Below, piece by piece: positions 23,903 through 36,017 of a stretch of 64,000 bases of DNA. The stretch's first letter is position 1, and each line of letters opens with the position of its first letter. Below the pieces are notes generated by a model. That model saw only the letters and a program-made list of their open reading frames with translations. It ran no database searches and was not told the origin of the DNA. The stretch is from Gymnopus androsaceus JB14. Lineage: Eukaryota; Basidiomycota; Agaricomycetes; Agaricales; Omphalotaceae. A program made the translations under genes and the position numbers. The DNA is taken from the NCBI GenBank assembly GCA_009733575.1, contig ML769399.1, positions 222,653-286,652 on the forward strand, written 5' to 3'.

Positions 23903-24480
23903 AAATCCTCATTCACCATGAGGAGGAAGGGGAGACGTTGTGGAATCACCACAGTACAATTTCGCGCGAAATCACCAGAGTGCAACAGTGAGCGGAGTTT
24001 GATTATCCTGTCGATGGTACTGATATTTCCCAAAAAAAACTGTAGGACGCCCACAAATCCTCATTCACCATGAGGAGGAAGGGGAGACGTTGTGGAATCA
24101 CCACAGTACAATTTCGCGCGAGTGCAACAGTGAGCGGAGTTTGATTATCCTGTCGATGGCACTGATATTTCCCAAAAAAAAAAAAAACTGTAGGACGCCC
24201 ACAAATCCTCATTTACCATGAGAAAGAAGGGGAGACGTTCTGGAATCACCGCAGTACGATTTCGCGCGCCAGAGTTTCAAACTCCGCGATTATCCTATCG
24301 ATGGCACTACTGTTTCCCAAAAGAAAAATTACGCACTCAAATCCTCATTCACCACGAGGAGGAAGGGGAGACGTACGTGGAATCACCGCAGTACGATTTC
24401 GCGCGAAATGCAAAAGTGAGTAGAGTTTTTTTCAAACTCCGCGATTATCCTGTCGATGGCACTGAAATTTCCCAAAAAAT
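23903..24480. repeat. tandem minisatellite, 4 units of about 137-152 bp
   Basis: Four units start with aaatcctcattcacc at 23903, 24055, 24202 and 24339. Each carries a purine-rich block (gaggaaggggagacg), a TTTCGCGC core and a gattatcctgtcgatgg block. Units 1 and 4 contain the perfect palindrome ATTTCGCGCGAAAT. Units differ by small deletions and by the length of an A-run. Short ORFs here are repeat artefacts. Confidence 0.8.
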
Positions 24481-26238
24481 GGTTCATCCAGATGGATGGC
24501 TTCAAGTTTCCGATTCCGATTTCTACCAGCACCTAACAAATTTCCAAGTAGCTAGCAGCTCAACTCCTCCCGAATTACTAGCCAGGAGTATGTGTTCGGG
24601 AAGCTCTATCCCCCGAATTAACCTCTATACTCGGGCCAAAGTCACTTACAACAAGTACACACTGCTTTGATCAGATTTAGTGCAGCGATTGAGTCTGATG
24701 TCTGTTTATAAACAGGAAATCAAGTCCTGCAAATGTTTGTCCTCATGGCTCTTCATTTGAGGTGAAACAAAATTGAAGGTCACTAGAGAATCGAGAATAT
24801 CTCATGAGGTATTTTTTCTGGGGAACAAAGAGCTTCACATGCCTTGTTGTAGTGAGAGCCTGAGTCCACATTGCACCAGCTATACCGATCCGACGTGACT
24901 TGACGTGGAATACCATTCATCTAGGATTATACTTACCTTCATAACTGTGCATTCTCGCAAACTCCTTCCTAGACGGCCAGGGAATGGATCAACGTACGTA
25001 TAAATTTTCTCTGATCTCAAATACCAGCGTTGTGGCTCACAGCAGGCTGCGACAAGCTCGAGATGCTAAGCGGTTTCGACCTTACGAAACTACCTTTCTG
25101 AGAGAAAAGTGCTTGGTGAGTACGAGTGGGAAAATGACATGCAGATGAGTTCTGGCCATCTCCAAGCTACATAACTTCGGATAAATGAATCTGGTTGAAA
25201 TTTTGTTTACTAGAGTGCTACGACATGAGGCCGCTACTTCCCGCGTAGTTGAGGGGGAGGAGTTGTGTACATGCCATTTTGTGTACTGGTTCCTACACAA
25301 TACTTACGTCGTCCAGCTACGTCGCGAGGCGAGTGCACATTTCATGAGCCTAGGAGAAAGGATGATAGCGGATGGTTCGTACGTTCGTGGTAGAGAGTAG
25401 CTTAAGGACGTACTTCTATTTGTCTGTGCCCCATTATCAATGCTTGAGCTTGTGTCGTTTAGCCCCCACTTTCTCATAGTGAACCCTTTAATAGCTGAAC
25501 CACATTCAGCAGCGGAACATGTTTCCCCGGCAGACATCCCAAGTATACTCGGCTGTACGGATCTCCATGGACTCAACTATGTCTACAGTGACTCTGGAAA
25601 TCAGAATTCCAAGTATTGGATGCGAATCTCTGGCAGCCGGTCAATCCTGGTAGAGGAGACATCTCCTACCTCGCCATCAAGAGTCTGAAGTAAACCGGAG
25701 GCCACAAGTACAATTCTTCATGCCTCTCACCCATTCAAACAATGGCAGCTCTGTTCCCCACATCCAATCACGACGTATTAAAAACAGCAAGACTTACCTG
25801 CCAAAGCCTAACTTGAAAATTAGCAGGCTCTTTCATGATGTGCGCCAGCACGAGCAATGCATGGACGGGTTTGAATATTCCAAAGAGGTAAAATTTCAAG
25901 GTTCATTCAACCCCTGAGTCCCGTTTCAGGAAATGATTACACGCGTACGCACAGCGGGCACTCTCCCCTTGAATCCAATGTACCTATTCAATGACCTGGC
26001 TGGCTGTGGCCGACCATGTATTGAATCCATGAATTCGTGTAATTTGAAGCGAAGAGCCAATGAGATTTTTACAATTCAGCATGAAGTGTGAACAGCAGAT
26101 TCATACGAATATCTTCTTTAGGTATGATACATTCAATTTTTTGCGCAAAGCGGCGAAAGGTAAATTGTCTGTAATTGTCCAAGCCATGAGATACATTTCC
26201 TGTAGCCAAAGATTAGGTAGATGGGAGCTGGTACCAAT
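24481..26238. other. intergenic, no convincing gene
   Basis: ORFs of up to about 82 codons are present (for example 25440-25688) but show no domain, no matching splice pattern and no coding bias that I can support. No repeats were noticed. Confidence 0.4.
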
Positions 26239-27581
26239 TTACATATGCGACATGAACAAGAGATAACCGTTGGGATCAATGATTTTGGGATCCCGATCGC
26301 TGAGAACAGCTTTATAGCAGAGAATCCGAAGGGGTTTACATTCGTCCCCGATTGCAGACCCCCAGCCTGGCACCTGAGAGGATATCTTTTCACGCATGAG
26401 CGCTGTTAGATATTTGTTCTCGGACTCGTTTGAATTATGTGGCCACCTGAAAGCTGGGTAAAACGTGAAAGAACGCTTTGCGTTGTCCCCACATACCTGA
26501 AAGCTGGATTCATGGCCCACATAGGAACAATCCGAGCGCCCTCCCAGTCAAGGACTGTAACGATTTTCGTGGGGTCGCCACGGGAAACGAGAACATTGTG
26601 AGTAGAAAAATCTATATGTTCTATACTTAAACGAGACGCGTCCTTGTGTTTGCTCCTTCGTAAATCCTGGGACTGACGTATCAGGTCCAAAACAGCATCG
26701 ATTCGCTGTGATGCTTCGGGTGTAGGTGGGAGCGACAGGCGGTATGCGAGATCCTGACGCGCACTTGCTTCAAGCCATTCCTGCGCGCTGGAGAAGGGGC
26801 CGCACCTGTGCTCATCGGGAGGAGCAATGGCATAGTGATTCTTGGAAGGGAGAAAGGTCAGAGGTCCAACGAAAAATTGGCCCTCTCGACGCTGGAACAA
26901 GCTTCCGATTTCATCGAAAGATTGTTGCAAAGATTTCAGCATAAGTTCAGCCCATATATTTGCCAAAGACAGAGCCAACTGTTCGCGTTGATGCGCCGTT
27001 AGGGTACTCCAGATTTGATCGACATTTTGACCATCAACCTAATCAACTTCAATAACTAACTCTGCCTAAATTGGTCAAGACCTACGTATTCCATGACCAT
27101 CCATTTACCACCAACACGGCCGTCTACATCGGCGTCGTATCCATATACGCTTGGAACAGGAATTTTCGAATGTGTTTTCAAAAAGCACATTGTAGCGATC
27201 TAAAGCAAAGTTCAGTCAACGAGATCATCTACGCAGAGTTCCCGCGAACCTCTGATTGCATTTTACAAGGTGAAGATATGCCAGTTCCATCTTCCCTTTT
27301 TGGGAATACAGACTCAACGCGAACAAGTCTTTTTCCGATCCGTGCCATTTGTGCTATGTATGTCTTGACCAAGTAAAATACGATGAGATTGAAGTTCGAA
27401 GTCCAGCTAGAAATTAGTATGTACCAGATGATGACTGCCTGTGAAACTGTGAGCATTCAGACCGCACGCAAATGGAGAAAAAAGTCATACCTTGTACGTG
27501 CATCTCGAAAGACTCGCATTTTTCGGCTAGTAAAGCTTCAACGCGCGCTCTGAGGACGTTTACGTTCGTAGAACTAGACAT
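26239..27581 (-). CDS. aminoglycoside phosphotransferase (APH)-fold kinase-like protein
   Basis: The gene starts at ATG 27581 (MSSSTNVNVLRARVEALL). Later exons give ARIGKRLVRVESVFPK, SEIATMCFLKTHSKIPVPSV (spliced), GGKWMVMEY and VDGQNVDQIW. The catalytic loop reads IEHIDFSTHNVLV (Brenner HxDxxxxN motif, all present) and the metal-binding loop VLDWEGARIVP. The last exon begins after intron 26447-26496 and reads FRWPHNSNESE to a stop at 26239. This is the common fungal APH family; a small-molecule kinase role is known for bacterial homologues, but the fungal substrate is unknown. The junction between exons 1 and 2 near 27430-27491 is not resolved, and the N-lobe glycine-rich loop is poorly visible. 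The last intron has a 13-bp direct repeat (CCAGCTTTCAGGT) at its two borders. Confidence 0.75.
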
Positions 27582-28706
27582 CACAGAGGATAGAGTTATT
27601 GAGGGTCCATGCGTAGCGTTTTGCTCTCTTCAAAACCATCGATATCGTGGACGTCCAGTCGCCGATCCGTATTCGCCGGCCCCAAAGTGACAGCGTTTGG
27701 GTGAAGTTCATGGACGCGATTCTTCTTTGTGATAGTTTAGAACTTGAAAAACGGGGTGAAACGCCATTTTCTAATGTTCTGGCAGAATCTGACATAGCTC
27801 TTAACATGCTTGTGTGCGGGAACCCGATGAAGATTCGATGCACATCGACTTTTGAAGAACTTATTTCCCATTCACAGCGAACGGATTCAACGGAGATTGA
27901 ACAAAATGCGTCCTGCAATAGGCTCTTTATAATGTCAATAAACTTTGCTTTTCATTTTGTTGCGGTCGAATTTCGTCCCCTCGATCTGATCGAGACGCTG
28001 TCACTCAGTGAAAGTTGAAGGTCAGCGCTGTCACTTGGGTAATGCCCGGAACGAGAAACCAACATCTAGTACCGTGTGTAACTACTAAAAAATGTGCTGA
28101 CTGGTCATGTTATCTAGCTCCCATAATCATCGTTGCTTTTTTCCTACCTGAAGACGGGTGTTACGACTGGTTTCGCATGGTGTTATCCAATACTATAACT
28201 TTCCATTGACATATAGTTCATGCTCTCATCGGACGGGAGAGTGGGTGCGCTATGTACCGTCTCGTGTCCACCCAAATCAGGAGGCACATTTTCCTTTGCT
28301 GTGATATCTTATCTAGCCCTGCATTGCGCCCTGATTCAAGTGCAAAAGCATCGTGGGGCTTCTACCACTGCAGGAAAAGGAAATGATTCCGATCCGGGAA
28401 GGAAGGGTGAACAATTCTGGTATAGAGAAGTCAAAACAAGGTTTCTAGCAGGCGGAGATACCGTTTAGTTACTTCGTTTACTGTGTTGAACATGATGTTC
28501 ATTACCATAGGTTCCAGAATCCATCGGACCCGGCGCCACCTCGAGGTAATGACATCGTGTGGAACGACAGTCTTGCTCGATGAGTAGCTTGGCCCCCTCT
28601 CTCTCCTTTCTTCACAGTTGCATATAAAGTCGAGGTCCTGTCCTCCTCCTTACCGATACTCATCGTGCCACACTTGAACCAACACAACATCTCACATTCA
28701 TACACG
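27582..28706. other. intergenic; TATA box of the small gene
   Basis: No gene recognised. TATAAA at 28623-28628 lies 79 bp before the ATG at 28707, followed by a C/T-rich leader. ORFs at 27647-28018 (+) and 27574-27918 (-) overlap and neither has a recognisable domain. Confidence 0.4.
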
Positions 28707-28955
28707 ATGCCCACCAATGAACCAACGACCAAGGAGTGGAGACCAGGTTTTTTCTCAGTCGGAGAAGACTGTTGCATATGGCTACGTGATCCCAAGAGCC
28801 GCTGCGGATATTCCCTGTCTTCCTTTAGATGCATAATTGACCGTAAGTACCCCTTCATCAGCTCCTACCACAACCTTACACCATCTGGATGACATGCTAA
28901 CATCTTTCCCTTCCCTGTAGATCGAGGCGACGAGAAGAACAAGGTCAATCCTTGA
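28707..28955 (+). CDS. small protein, about 56 residues, unknown function
   Basis: Two exons (28707-28842 and 28921-28955) are joined by a GTAAGT...CCCTGTAG intron. The split codon (C|AT) gives His, and the protein ends KNKVNP. The sequence is short, has four Cys, no signal peptide and no transmembrane helix. An upstream TATA box and a clean intron favour a real gene. The pattern EWRPGFFSVGEDCCIWLRD faintly recalls PLAC8 proteins, but too little is present to assign it. Confidence 0.45.
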
Positions 28956-29876
28956 CCTCTACCAAACTTCGTGGAGTTCCCAAGTTCTTACCATCTTTGT
29001 CTCTTTCCCTTTCGCAGCCACCCAACTTGAGCTACTGGGAGAAGCTCTGAATCTTCAACAATTTCACAGGCGGCTTTTCACGTCCCCAGTGCCGCATGTC
29101 ATATTTGGTTCGTTATATTTCATGTTTCGCCCCCTCGATCATCGAACCCTTGAATTGATTTGGGGTTTTGTTGTAGGACCCTCAAAGTTTTCACCTCTCT
29201 TCTCCTCACTTATGATTCTTACGGTCTTACGCCTGCAGTTTACTGAATTGCGATGTCCCCCAACCATACACACGACTTATTTACGTCCTGTCTTTTTGCG
29301 AACGACGACGACACGCGCTGTTCTACTATCATCTATCACACCACGCTCATGATATACCACGAAGATGTAGTACCAGTTCCCATACACTGCCGTCGGATTC
29401 ACTTTCTTTTTACTTCTATTCCATGTACCATCATCCAGTATTTTACGAGCTCGACCCCTGGCTATCAACGCTCCTTATCCCTATTCCTGCTCTATCATAT
29501 CTAATCTCATAGCGAGGTATTGGCGCAAGGAACCTTCCCAGCAGCATAGACTTGAGTAACCGCAGAGGGTTATAGTGCGAAGCGAGTCTAGCCCATAAAC
29601 GTGCTGCCAGCCATCAAAATGTAAATGAGCAGACATCCACGCAATTCACGAAGGAAGAATAAATAAATAGAACGATCCCTGTCTGTCGATCTACAACCCC
29701 AGATGGAAGCAAGGATACACACACCCCAAAAGTGCCGTTCTCCCTCGCTGCGGGGGTGCCGAAAGAAGGGTACATAGTACAAAGATGGACTTCAAAAAGA
29801 AGGCGAAGAAACACTCACTATATTGAAAGAAGATTCTTCCAAATGTTACCGGCTGGTTCTAAGCAAAACATATTAA
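28956..29876. other. intergenic, no gene seen
   Basis: This is T/C-rich non-coding DNA downstream of the small gene and of GPI1, which converge here. Candidate ORFs are short and unsupported. Confidence 0.4.
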
Positions 29877-32174
29877 TTAGTAACCGAATTTCCCAAGCTG
29901 AAGTCGGGACAAGCTTAAAACACCGAAAAAGGTTACATTGCGCAACGCATCCAGCCAGAGACGCGGAGTGGAGAAAAGAGTACACACCTCAAGAACAGGA
30001 ACCAACGTCGTGGCTAAATGCTGCGAGCCTTTAGACTCCGAGTCATTTGAATTTCCATCTAGAGTGGCTCTAGCTCCAGGAACAGCCATCCCCCCTAAAT
30101 TCGCACTCCTACTCCCATCTCCGACTCTGTCTGGTACAAAATTAAAGTATATCCCCCCGGGTAACCGCCAAGGATCCTTGACTCTCAATACCAATGCAAA
30201 CAATGGGAAATGGTTCATAAACGCTAGTTGCATTTCTAGACTCGCTTGGATAAGGATCGTTGATAGTCGGAGCTATGATAAGAGCAGCGAGATTAGACAT
30301 CCAATCATGAATGGAAAAGCTAGAGTATACTCACCAAAGCAAACAGCGCATAATACGCTAACACCGTAGGAAACAAAAACGCCAAGAGAGTAAACAGGAT
30401 CGTGCCAAACAAAAGCTGATCATTATCATACTCCCAAGAATCGGTTCGATTTCGCAGAACATTGAAGCGTTTTCCTGCGAGCAGAATTAGAATGATAAAT
30501 AACATCTCTTTTCAACGACACCCGAAAACAAAGAAGAGGCAGGACTGCCGAAAATATAAAACTCACCTCGAAACAACCTCCATAAGCTCCCCATCCCCCA
30601 AAGCACCTTGGCATATACTATTCTTGTAATCGCATAGCACACGTAGATATGCACTGTAAATACCGCAAACATGTCGTAGAAAAGAGCAATGGACATGGTT
30701 AACCCGCCCATACCTCCTGATAGTATTTATTAGTATATTGGAGAGGTCCAAAGTGTTAAGGTACGTACCAAGGAGCGCACCAAAGGCGGAAATGAGTCCG
30801 AAAGTGTAGATAATGGTGGTGAGGTGAGGGAAGATGATATGTCGAAGGACGCCTATAATGATAGGTAAGCCTCTGGTACAGACGCGATAGAGTAAAGCAA
30901 AGTGAATCCGAACTATACTGAGATACTCACTTCCCCAGACATCAACCAAATCAACAAAGGTCCCCGAATAAAACCGACTGAGCTCCGTGTTGAGCTTCAG
31001 CCCAGCCGGCCACGAGTCTAACCAACGAAGAGCCCATTGGAGCCATGAGATGAGGACGTCCTAAGGAGAGAAGGAATGTTTTGGTGAGAGAAATTCAAGA
31101 AAGAGCGTCAGCAAGACCTACTTGCGCAAGCACCCTCATCAACCTTGCCAAAACCTCATCATTCTCGCATAAAAATGTCCCAAAAGCATACCCGATCGTT
31201 ATGTCGTTGATAATGAGCCAGACAGTGTTGAAGAAGCTGAAGAAAGGATTGAAGTGGTGGAATGAATGAAGATACTATTGCACATACCTAGAATATTCGA
31301 TCGAATAGACTTCAACCCTACTACTGCTTTCCCGATTTCTAAGGGCAGTCATTTGACGGACCAGGATGGTCAATTGCCCCGTACGGACGTCCATTTGCTG
31401 GACTGCGAAATTAGAGCAAGATCAGGTCTACATGAAAGCGAAATACTCACCACTCAACGATACGTCTTTCAAAAGTGAAAACACCGATGTATTGCAGATG
31501 GCCTGGATCGGTCGAGAGAATAGCAATAGGGAGATTGAGAAGGCATTAGCTAGTAAATCCGAAACTTGGTTTGCTCGAAGTATTGTCGAACTAGAGGAAG
31601 ACCTGGAGAAGGATTGAGATACAGCAGCGTCAACTACGCTTGCTACATTGAGCTATGGTCAATAACTTTAGGATTAACTATGGAAAGAAGGAACGAGCAC
31701 GGACTTGGTTCACAACATCTCTGCTAATTCCACCATGGCTCGACTTGAGTTCGCCAGTACCATTCGCCGCATCCATATCCAAACCAAACGCATCCATAGA
31801 GTAAAATCTCAACGTCTTAGCCTGATGTCGGTGGTAGAACACGATACTGGATTCATTATATTCTCTGTAAAGCTTTCAGTACAAGTCCAATATGAAAGCC
31901 AATTGTAAACGTACCCGATTTGAACCAACTGTAGTGAAGGAACTCTCATCCCTTTGTCGAAATCACATCTTCCCAGTAATTTTACCTTCCCCAGTTCCGC
32001 CACGTTTACAGATTCAAGGAGCTTCAAGACCTCTCCAGTTTCCAAGTCTTCTGAATCGCGTATGACGCCCGCTACAGTAACAGATCCAGCGTCGTTAGCC
32101 CAACCAAATGCGTGTCCGGATTCTTTGCTATCTAATGGCCAAAAAATGGAGGTAGGAGAGTGAATTGAAGGCAT
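29877..32174 (-). CDS. GPI1: GPI-anchor GlcNAc transferase subunit Gpi1/PIG-Q
   Basis: This is a subunit of the ER-membrane complex that makes GlcNAc-PI, the first step of GPI-anchor synthesis. From ATG 32174 the N-terminus has SIFWPLDSKESGHAFGWAND and VTVAGVIRD. After several introns the membrane core reads FNTVWLIINDITIGYAFGTF, then DVLISWLQWALRWLDSWPAG, LTTIIYTFGLISAFGA, GGLTMSIALFYDMFAVFTVH, LWGMGSLWRLFRGKRFNVLR and DNDQLLFGTILFTLLAFLFP. The C-terminal exon has NHFPLFALVLRVKDPWRLPG. These are the conserved Gpi1 blocks in the expected order. The stop is at 29877-29879. The exons between about 31300 and 31900 are only partly resolved. A tRNA-Phe gene starts 110 bp upstream on the other strand. 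Confidence 0.9.
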
Positions 32175-32283
32175 GATTTTTGCTTCAGTGCATTTGGTGT
32201 GCATAAAGAAGACAAGAATGCATAACGGCAATTCTGAGGAGGAATGTCGTGTGAAATAACGTGAAAATGTAGTTTTCCATAAT

Positions 32284-32365
32284 GGGGGTATAGCTCAGCT
32301 GGGAGAGCAGCAGACTGAAGTCACGATTCTTCTGAAGGTCCCGCGTTCGATCCGCGGTACCCCCA
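32284..32365 (+). tRNA. tRNA-Phe (GAA) with a 9-nt intron
   Basis: The acceptor stem GGGGGTA/TACCCCC, D-arm GCTC-AGCTGGGA-GAGC and T-arm CCGCG-TTCGATC-CGCGG all pair perfectly. The anticodon loop reads CTGAAG, giving anticodon GAA (Phe). A 9-nt intron (tcacgattc) follows position 37, the canonical site, and then the 3' strand TCTG. Base pair 27-43 (G-A) does not form. The CCA end is not encoded, as expected in eukaryotes. Confidence 0.9.
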
Positions 32366-33240
32366 TACGCAAGAGCCAGTGAATGTGTTTTTTTCCCTCC
32401 ACATTGTTCCAATGTTTGCCAAATACATTTTTCACCAGTCCTTGATACACCACCGCTCGTTGGCACAGGGTCATATGTATTGAAACTGAATAGATTACAA
32501 CAGGCGTTAAGTTTAATTTCTAAAGATTTTTATGCGCACCAGTCAATGGCACACCAGTAAATGCATACTGTAGGAGACTACAGGGTAGCCTCCCTCTCCA
32601 AAAAATAATCATAAATTTGTTTCAATGTAAAGTAAAGCTTCCACCAACTCAGATAAGTAATAACTAGAATCTGCAATATAACCTGAACTAGTTAACTAAT
32701 TACGGTCTCAACCATGACTGCCTATTATATCCAAATCAGTGTCGAGAGGTGGGTGGGAAGGCAGGTATCCAAGAGGCAACATGGATTAACTGCTTTGGCA
32801 AATAGTTAATCGACTGTTCAGAACACAAAGGGAAGCGACTTAATCATTTTCATAATTAACCAGATGATTTAGTCATCACATGTATGCAAAGTTAAGCGGA
32901 TTAACCACTTGCTTCTTGCTTTTTCCCCTCATGATCCACTTCCTTTGCTTGCTGAACAAGCATGACTGCGACAGCCACCAGGAGGTAGGAACTGAATCCA
33001 TTGTTCAACAACAGATTCATTTATTCTGCAAAGATTAGTAGCAGTTGGATGGCTGACTGGGGAAGTTTTGGGCTCCGTGACAGTAAGAGACTTACTATCA
33101 ACTTAAAATCATTCAATCCCCACCTTCATGTCCTTCTTCCAGGCCTATCTCAATGGTTACCTCCAATATCCTCTCCATACCTTTTTCCCATACCTATCTC
33201 CTTTGGCTCCGATTGCATGGTTATCTGGAGTATCTGGATG
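32366..33240. other. gene desert, left part
   Basis: AT-rich, no genes. Scattered TTAACCA/TTAACTA words begin at about 32690 and become dense to the right. Confidence 0.5.
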
Positions 33241-33690
33241 AGCAATGCAAGTATATTAACCACTATCAATCGAAGACAAGTACTATATTAACCACTCATA
33301 ATCAATTCAAAGGATTAACCACTTTCAATCGAAGGCAAGTCAATTAACCACTTACATGAAGGATTAACCAACTCTCTGGAGCATTAACTACTTGCATGAA
33401 TTAACCAGTTACACAATAAATTAACCACTTCGTTAGTAAGCTATGGAAGGATTAACCAACTCTCGGGAACATTAACTACTTGCAATCAGAGGCATGGATT
33501 AATCAGTTACACAATAAATTAATCACTGTGCTATTAAGCTATGCAAAGATTAACCAACTGCGAAGGTTGCAGGTCTCAATTAACCACTGTGGCTATTGAG
33601 AGATTAACCAACTATAGAAGTAAGCAGGCATTGTTCTCATTAACCAATTCGGAGGTAAAAAGCAGCCATGGTTGAGGCCGTAAATGATTA
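33241..33690. repeat. degenerate tandem repeat rich in ATTAACCA
   Basis: At least 16 occurrences of TTAACC(A) or close variants occur within 450 bp. Two longer units of about 88-98 bp can be aligned: one starts at ggattaaccaactctc near 33361, the next at the same words near 33449. Both continue acattaactacttgcat-, agttacacaataaatta and end in a variant of gctatgcaa. Two shorter decayed units follow. Further left, ccactatcaatcgaagacaa and ccactttcaatcgaaggcaa form another pair. Confidence 0.7.
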
Positions 33691-34798
33691 ACCAGTTTTG
33701 GTTGTGTTTTTCCTAGAATATTTGCCTCAAAATTGTCAAAACAAGATTTGACCATGCCAAGGAACGGTGAAAGACTGTAGGTGCTTCATTCCCGACTTGG
33801 TATGGGCCAACGCTACCGCGTGGCGGTTACTCATCGCAGGAGTCCGCTTGAAATCCAAGAACAAAGATAGAAGTATGTATATACAGTATTTAACCACTCC
33901 TTTGAACACCAAATCTGTATACTGCTTACTGTGCATCATGTACTGGAGTTGATGCTCTGTTGAGCATCTCATTCGAAAGCTGGATATCAGAAGGGGTAAA
34001 CTGCTAATTTACATGCCATTTGGTGGAGAAATGAATGTGCTATGGCAGGATCATTCTTGAGCATGCAAAAAAGGTCATTACCACTCATTTGAACATCCCA
34101 TTCTACATGTGGTTCTGGCATCTTTTGAGGGGTAATTTGTGCTTGAAATAATGTTTGGATAGTGCATCTATCTGAATGACACTTCACTGCAAGACTTCCA
34201 TAAGATTGAAACTGACACTCAATGAGCACCATCCCTATTCTCATCAAAACTGTAAAACTGGAATTCCTCTGCAAGTATTAATGACAAGCATCAACATATG
34301 GATACCTACATAGTTGTGGAGCTCATCTGCATCTACTGACAACAAAAGTACATCATTAACATAAATATTGGTTCTGTGATACCAGATTTTCTTTTTTGGA
34401 CTCTTTCAAAAAATTATACCAATCTGTCTATGCTGAGAGGGATGAATATATACACACATCAGCAAAACCTGGGTGTTGGCCATAGAAGCCATAGTTCTCT
34501 ACAGAGCTATGAAGTGCTAGCCTATGGGTTCCTATGAGCTCCTGTGGGATTGAGCCAACTGTCAAACTTATTTTGACATCTTATCATCTATCACTCAGCT
34601 CCATGGGTGCTGGTGAGCACTATATAAGAGTTGATGCACATTGTTGCAGCATTGCAACATCAACTTCTTTCCTCTGACAGTGAGTACCTGCTGCATTATT
34701 TCTCATTTATCTACTAACAGGTATCACCAGTAGTCATGACCACTCATGAGTAGTAATAGTAGTACTAAAGCTCATTAGTACTGTATGTACAAGTCGTT
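33691..34798. other. gene desert, middle part
   Basis: No gene. A word of 19 bp, catcagcaaaacctgggtg at about 34457, recurs at about 36240, on the other side of the LTR element. The stretch from 34620 has a TATATAAG and looks like a dead promoter. Confidence 0.45.
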
Positions 34799-34803
34799 AT
34801 ATT

Positions 34804-34990
34804 TGTTGGATTTTGATTTTGCCGAGTGCCATTGCTTGCCACAGCCTCCGATTGGAAATTAGTATTTACCATATATAAGCCTGATTGTAGTATGTTGATC
34901 CTCCATCCATTTGCCTCCCAACTCCCACTACAAGGCACAAACAGAATAGCTGCCTTCTCTTGAGTGACGCCGAACCTGTGTATCCCAACA
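34804..34990. repeat. left LTR, 187 bp
   Basis: Starts TGTTGGA, ends CCCAACA; preceded by the ATATT target duplication. About 90% similar by eye to 35820-36017. Confidence 0.9.
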
Positions 34991-35819
34991 CAAATGGATC
35001 CTGGCTAGTCTAGTGAGCCAGTAAATAGCGCTACAAGGATCTTTGGGTTGAGCCCCTATCCTCACCATCGTCACTCGAGTCATTGTCCATTCTTTCAATT
35101 CTATCCAAGTCGCCTGGCAAGGTGCAACCAATGATATTCTGCCCCCTTGACATGTTTGCTACCACTTGATGAACCCCAATTCCCTTCCCCAGCATTGACG
35201 ATTGCTGTGGATGTTGCCAAGTCACTATGATGACTCAGAAGAACCCCTGTTGATTTGTGCAGCTACAATGAATGCCACGCACACCGTTATTTTGCCAATG
35301 AAGAAGACCTTGAAGACCTTGCAGGCACCATCTACAATGAAAGACAATGTCCTGTTTCTGAGACCAAAGATGATCCTGTTAGAAATAATAAATGGAGTTT
35401 AAATGATTGTGTAGCCGTTTGACCTCGACTGGGCCCTGAGGCAAACGGGTAAGGTACATGAGTAACTACATACTGTATTTATACCTGCAAGAATAACTAT
35501 GTCATAGTACATATAACAGGAAAGTGGGTACTATGTGAGTATCGGTGGCTACTATGCATACAGTAAAGTGGCTACTGTGAGTATATGCATAAATACTGTG
35601 GGTGTATGCACAAATATCTCCTGTGATATTATAAATTCATAAGTATGTTGTAATGTGGGCTAAAATAGATTTTCTGTGAATTCCAACAGATCCCCCACTG
35701 ACTATGATGAACATTGACAGCTACCTGTTTGTTCCCCATTCCTGTCGAAGATTTTTCCTGCTTGTCACTTTCCGAGGGTGCGTTGTGCCTGAGAGGCTCA
35801 CATGGCACTCGCAAGGGTG

Positions 35820-36017
35820 TGTTGGATTTTGATTTTGCCAAGTGCCATTGCTTGCCATGGCCTCCAATTAGAAATTAGTATTTACCGTATATAAGCCTGA
35901 TTGTAGTATGTCGATCCCCCATTTGTTTGCCTCCCAACTCCCACTACAAGGCACAAACGGAATATATCCGTTGATGCTGCCTTCTCTCGAGTGACGCTGA
36001 ACCTGTGTATCCCAACA
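35820..36017. repeat. right LTR, 198 bp
   Basis: Starts TGTTGGA, ends CCCAACA; followed by the ATATT target duplication. It carries an extra tatccgttgat-like segment compared with the left LTR. Confidence 0.9.

Larger units (their letters stand above)
34804..36017. mobile_element. miniature LTR retrotransposon (TRIM-like), non-autonomous
   Basis: Two direct repeats of 187 and 198 bp (34804-34990 and 35820-36017) begin TGTTGGATTTTG and end TATCCCAACA, the TG...CA form of LTRs. The host bases ATATT lie directly before (34799-34803) and after (36018-36022), a perfect 5-bp target duplication. The internal 829 bp have no gag or pol ORF. The last bases before the right LTR are purine-rich (gcaagggtg), a weak polypurine tract. 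The LTRs differ at several sites, and one has an insertion of about 11 bp (near 35965), so the insertion is not very recent. Confidence 0.9.

Noticed and set aside
23903..24480. Possible CRISPR-like array
   Set aside because: The units are 137-152 bp, mostly identical throughout with no unique spacers, and the genome is eukaryotic.
33241..33690. Possible internal telomere repeat
   Set aside because: The word is TTAACC(A), not TTAGGG/CCCTAA, and spacing is irregular.
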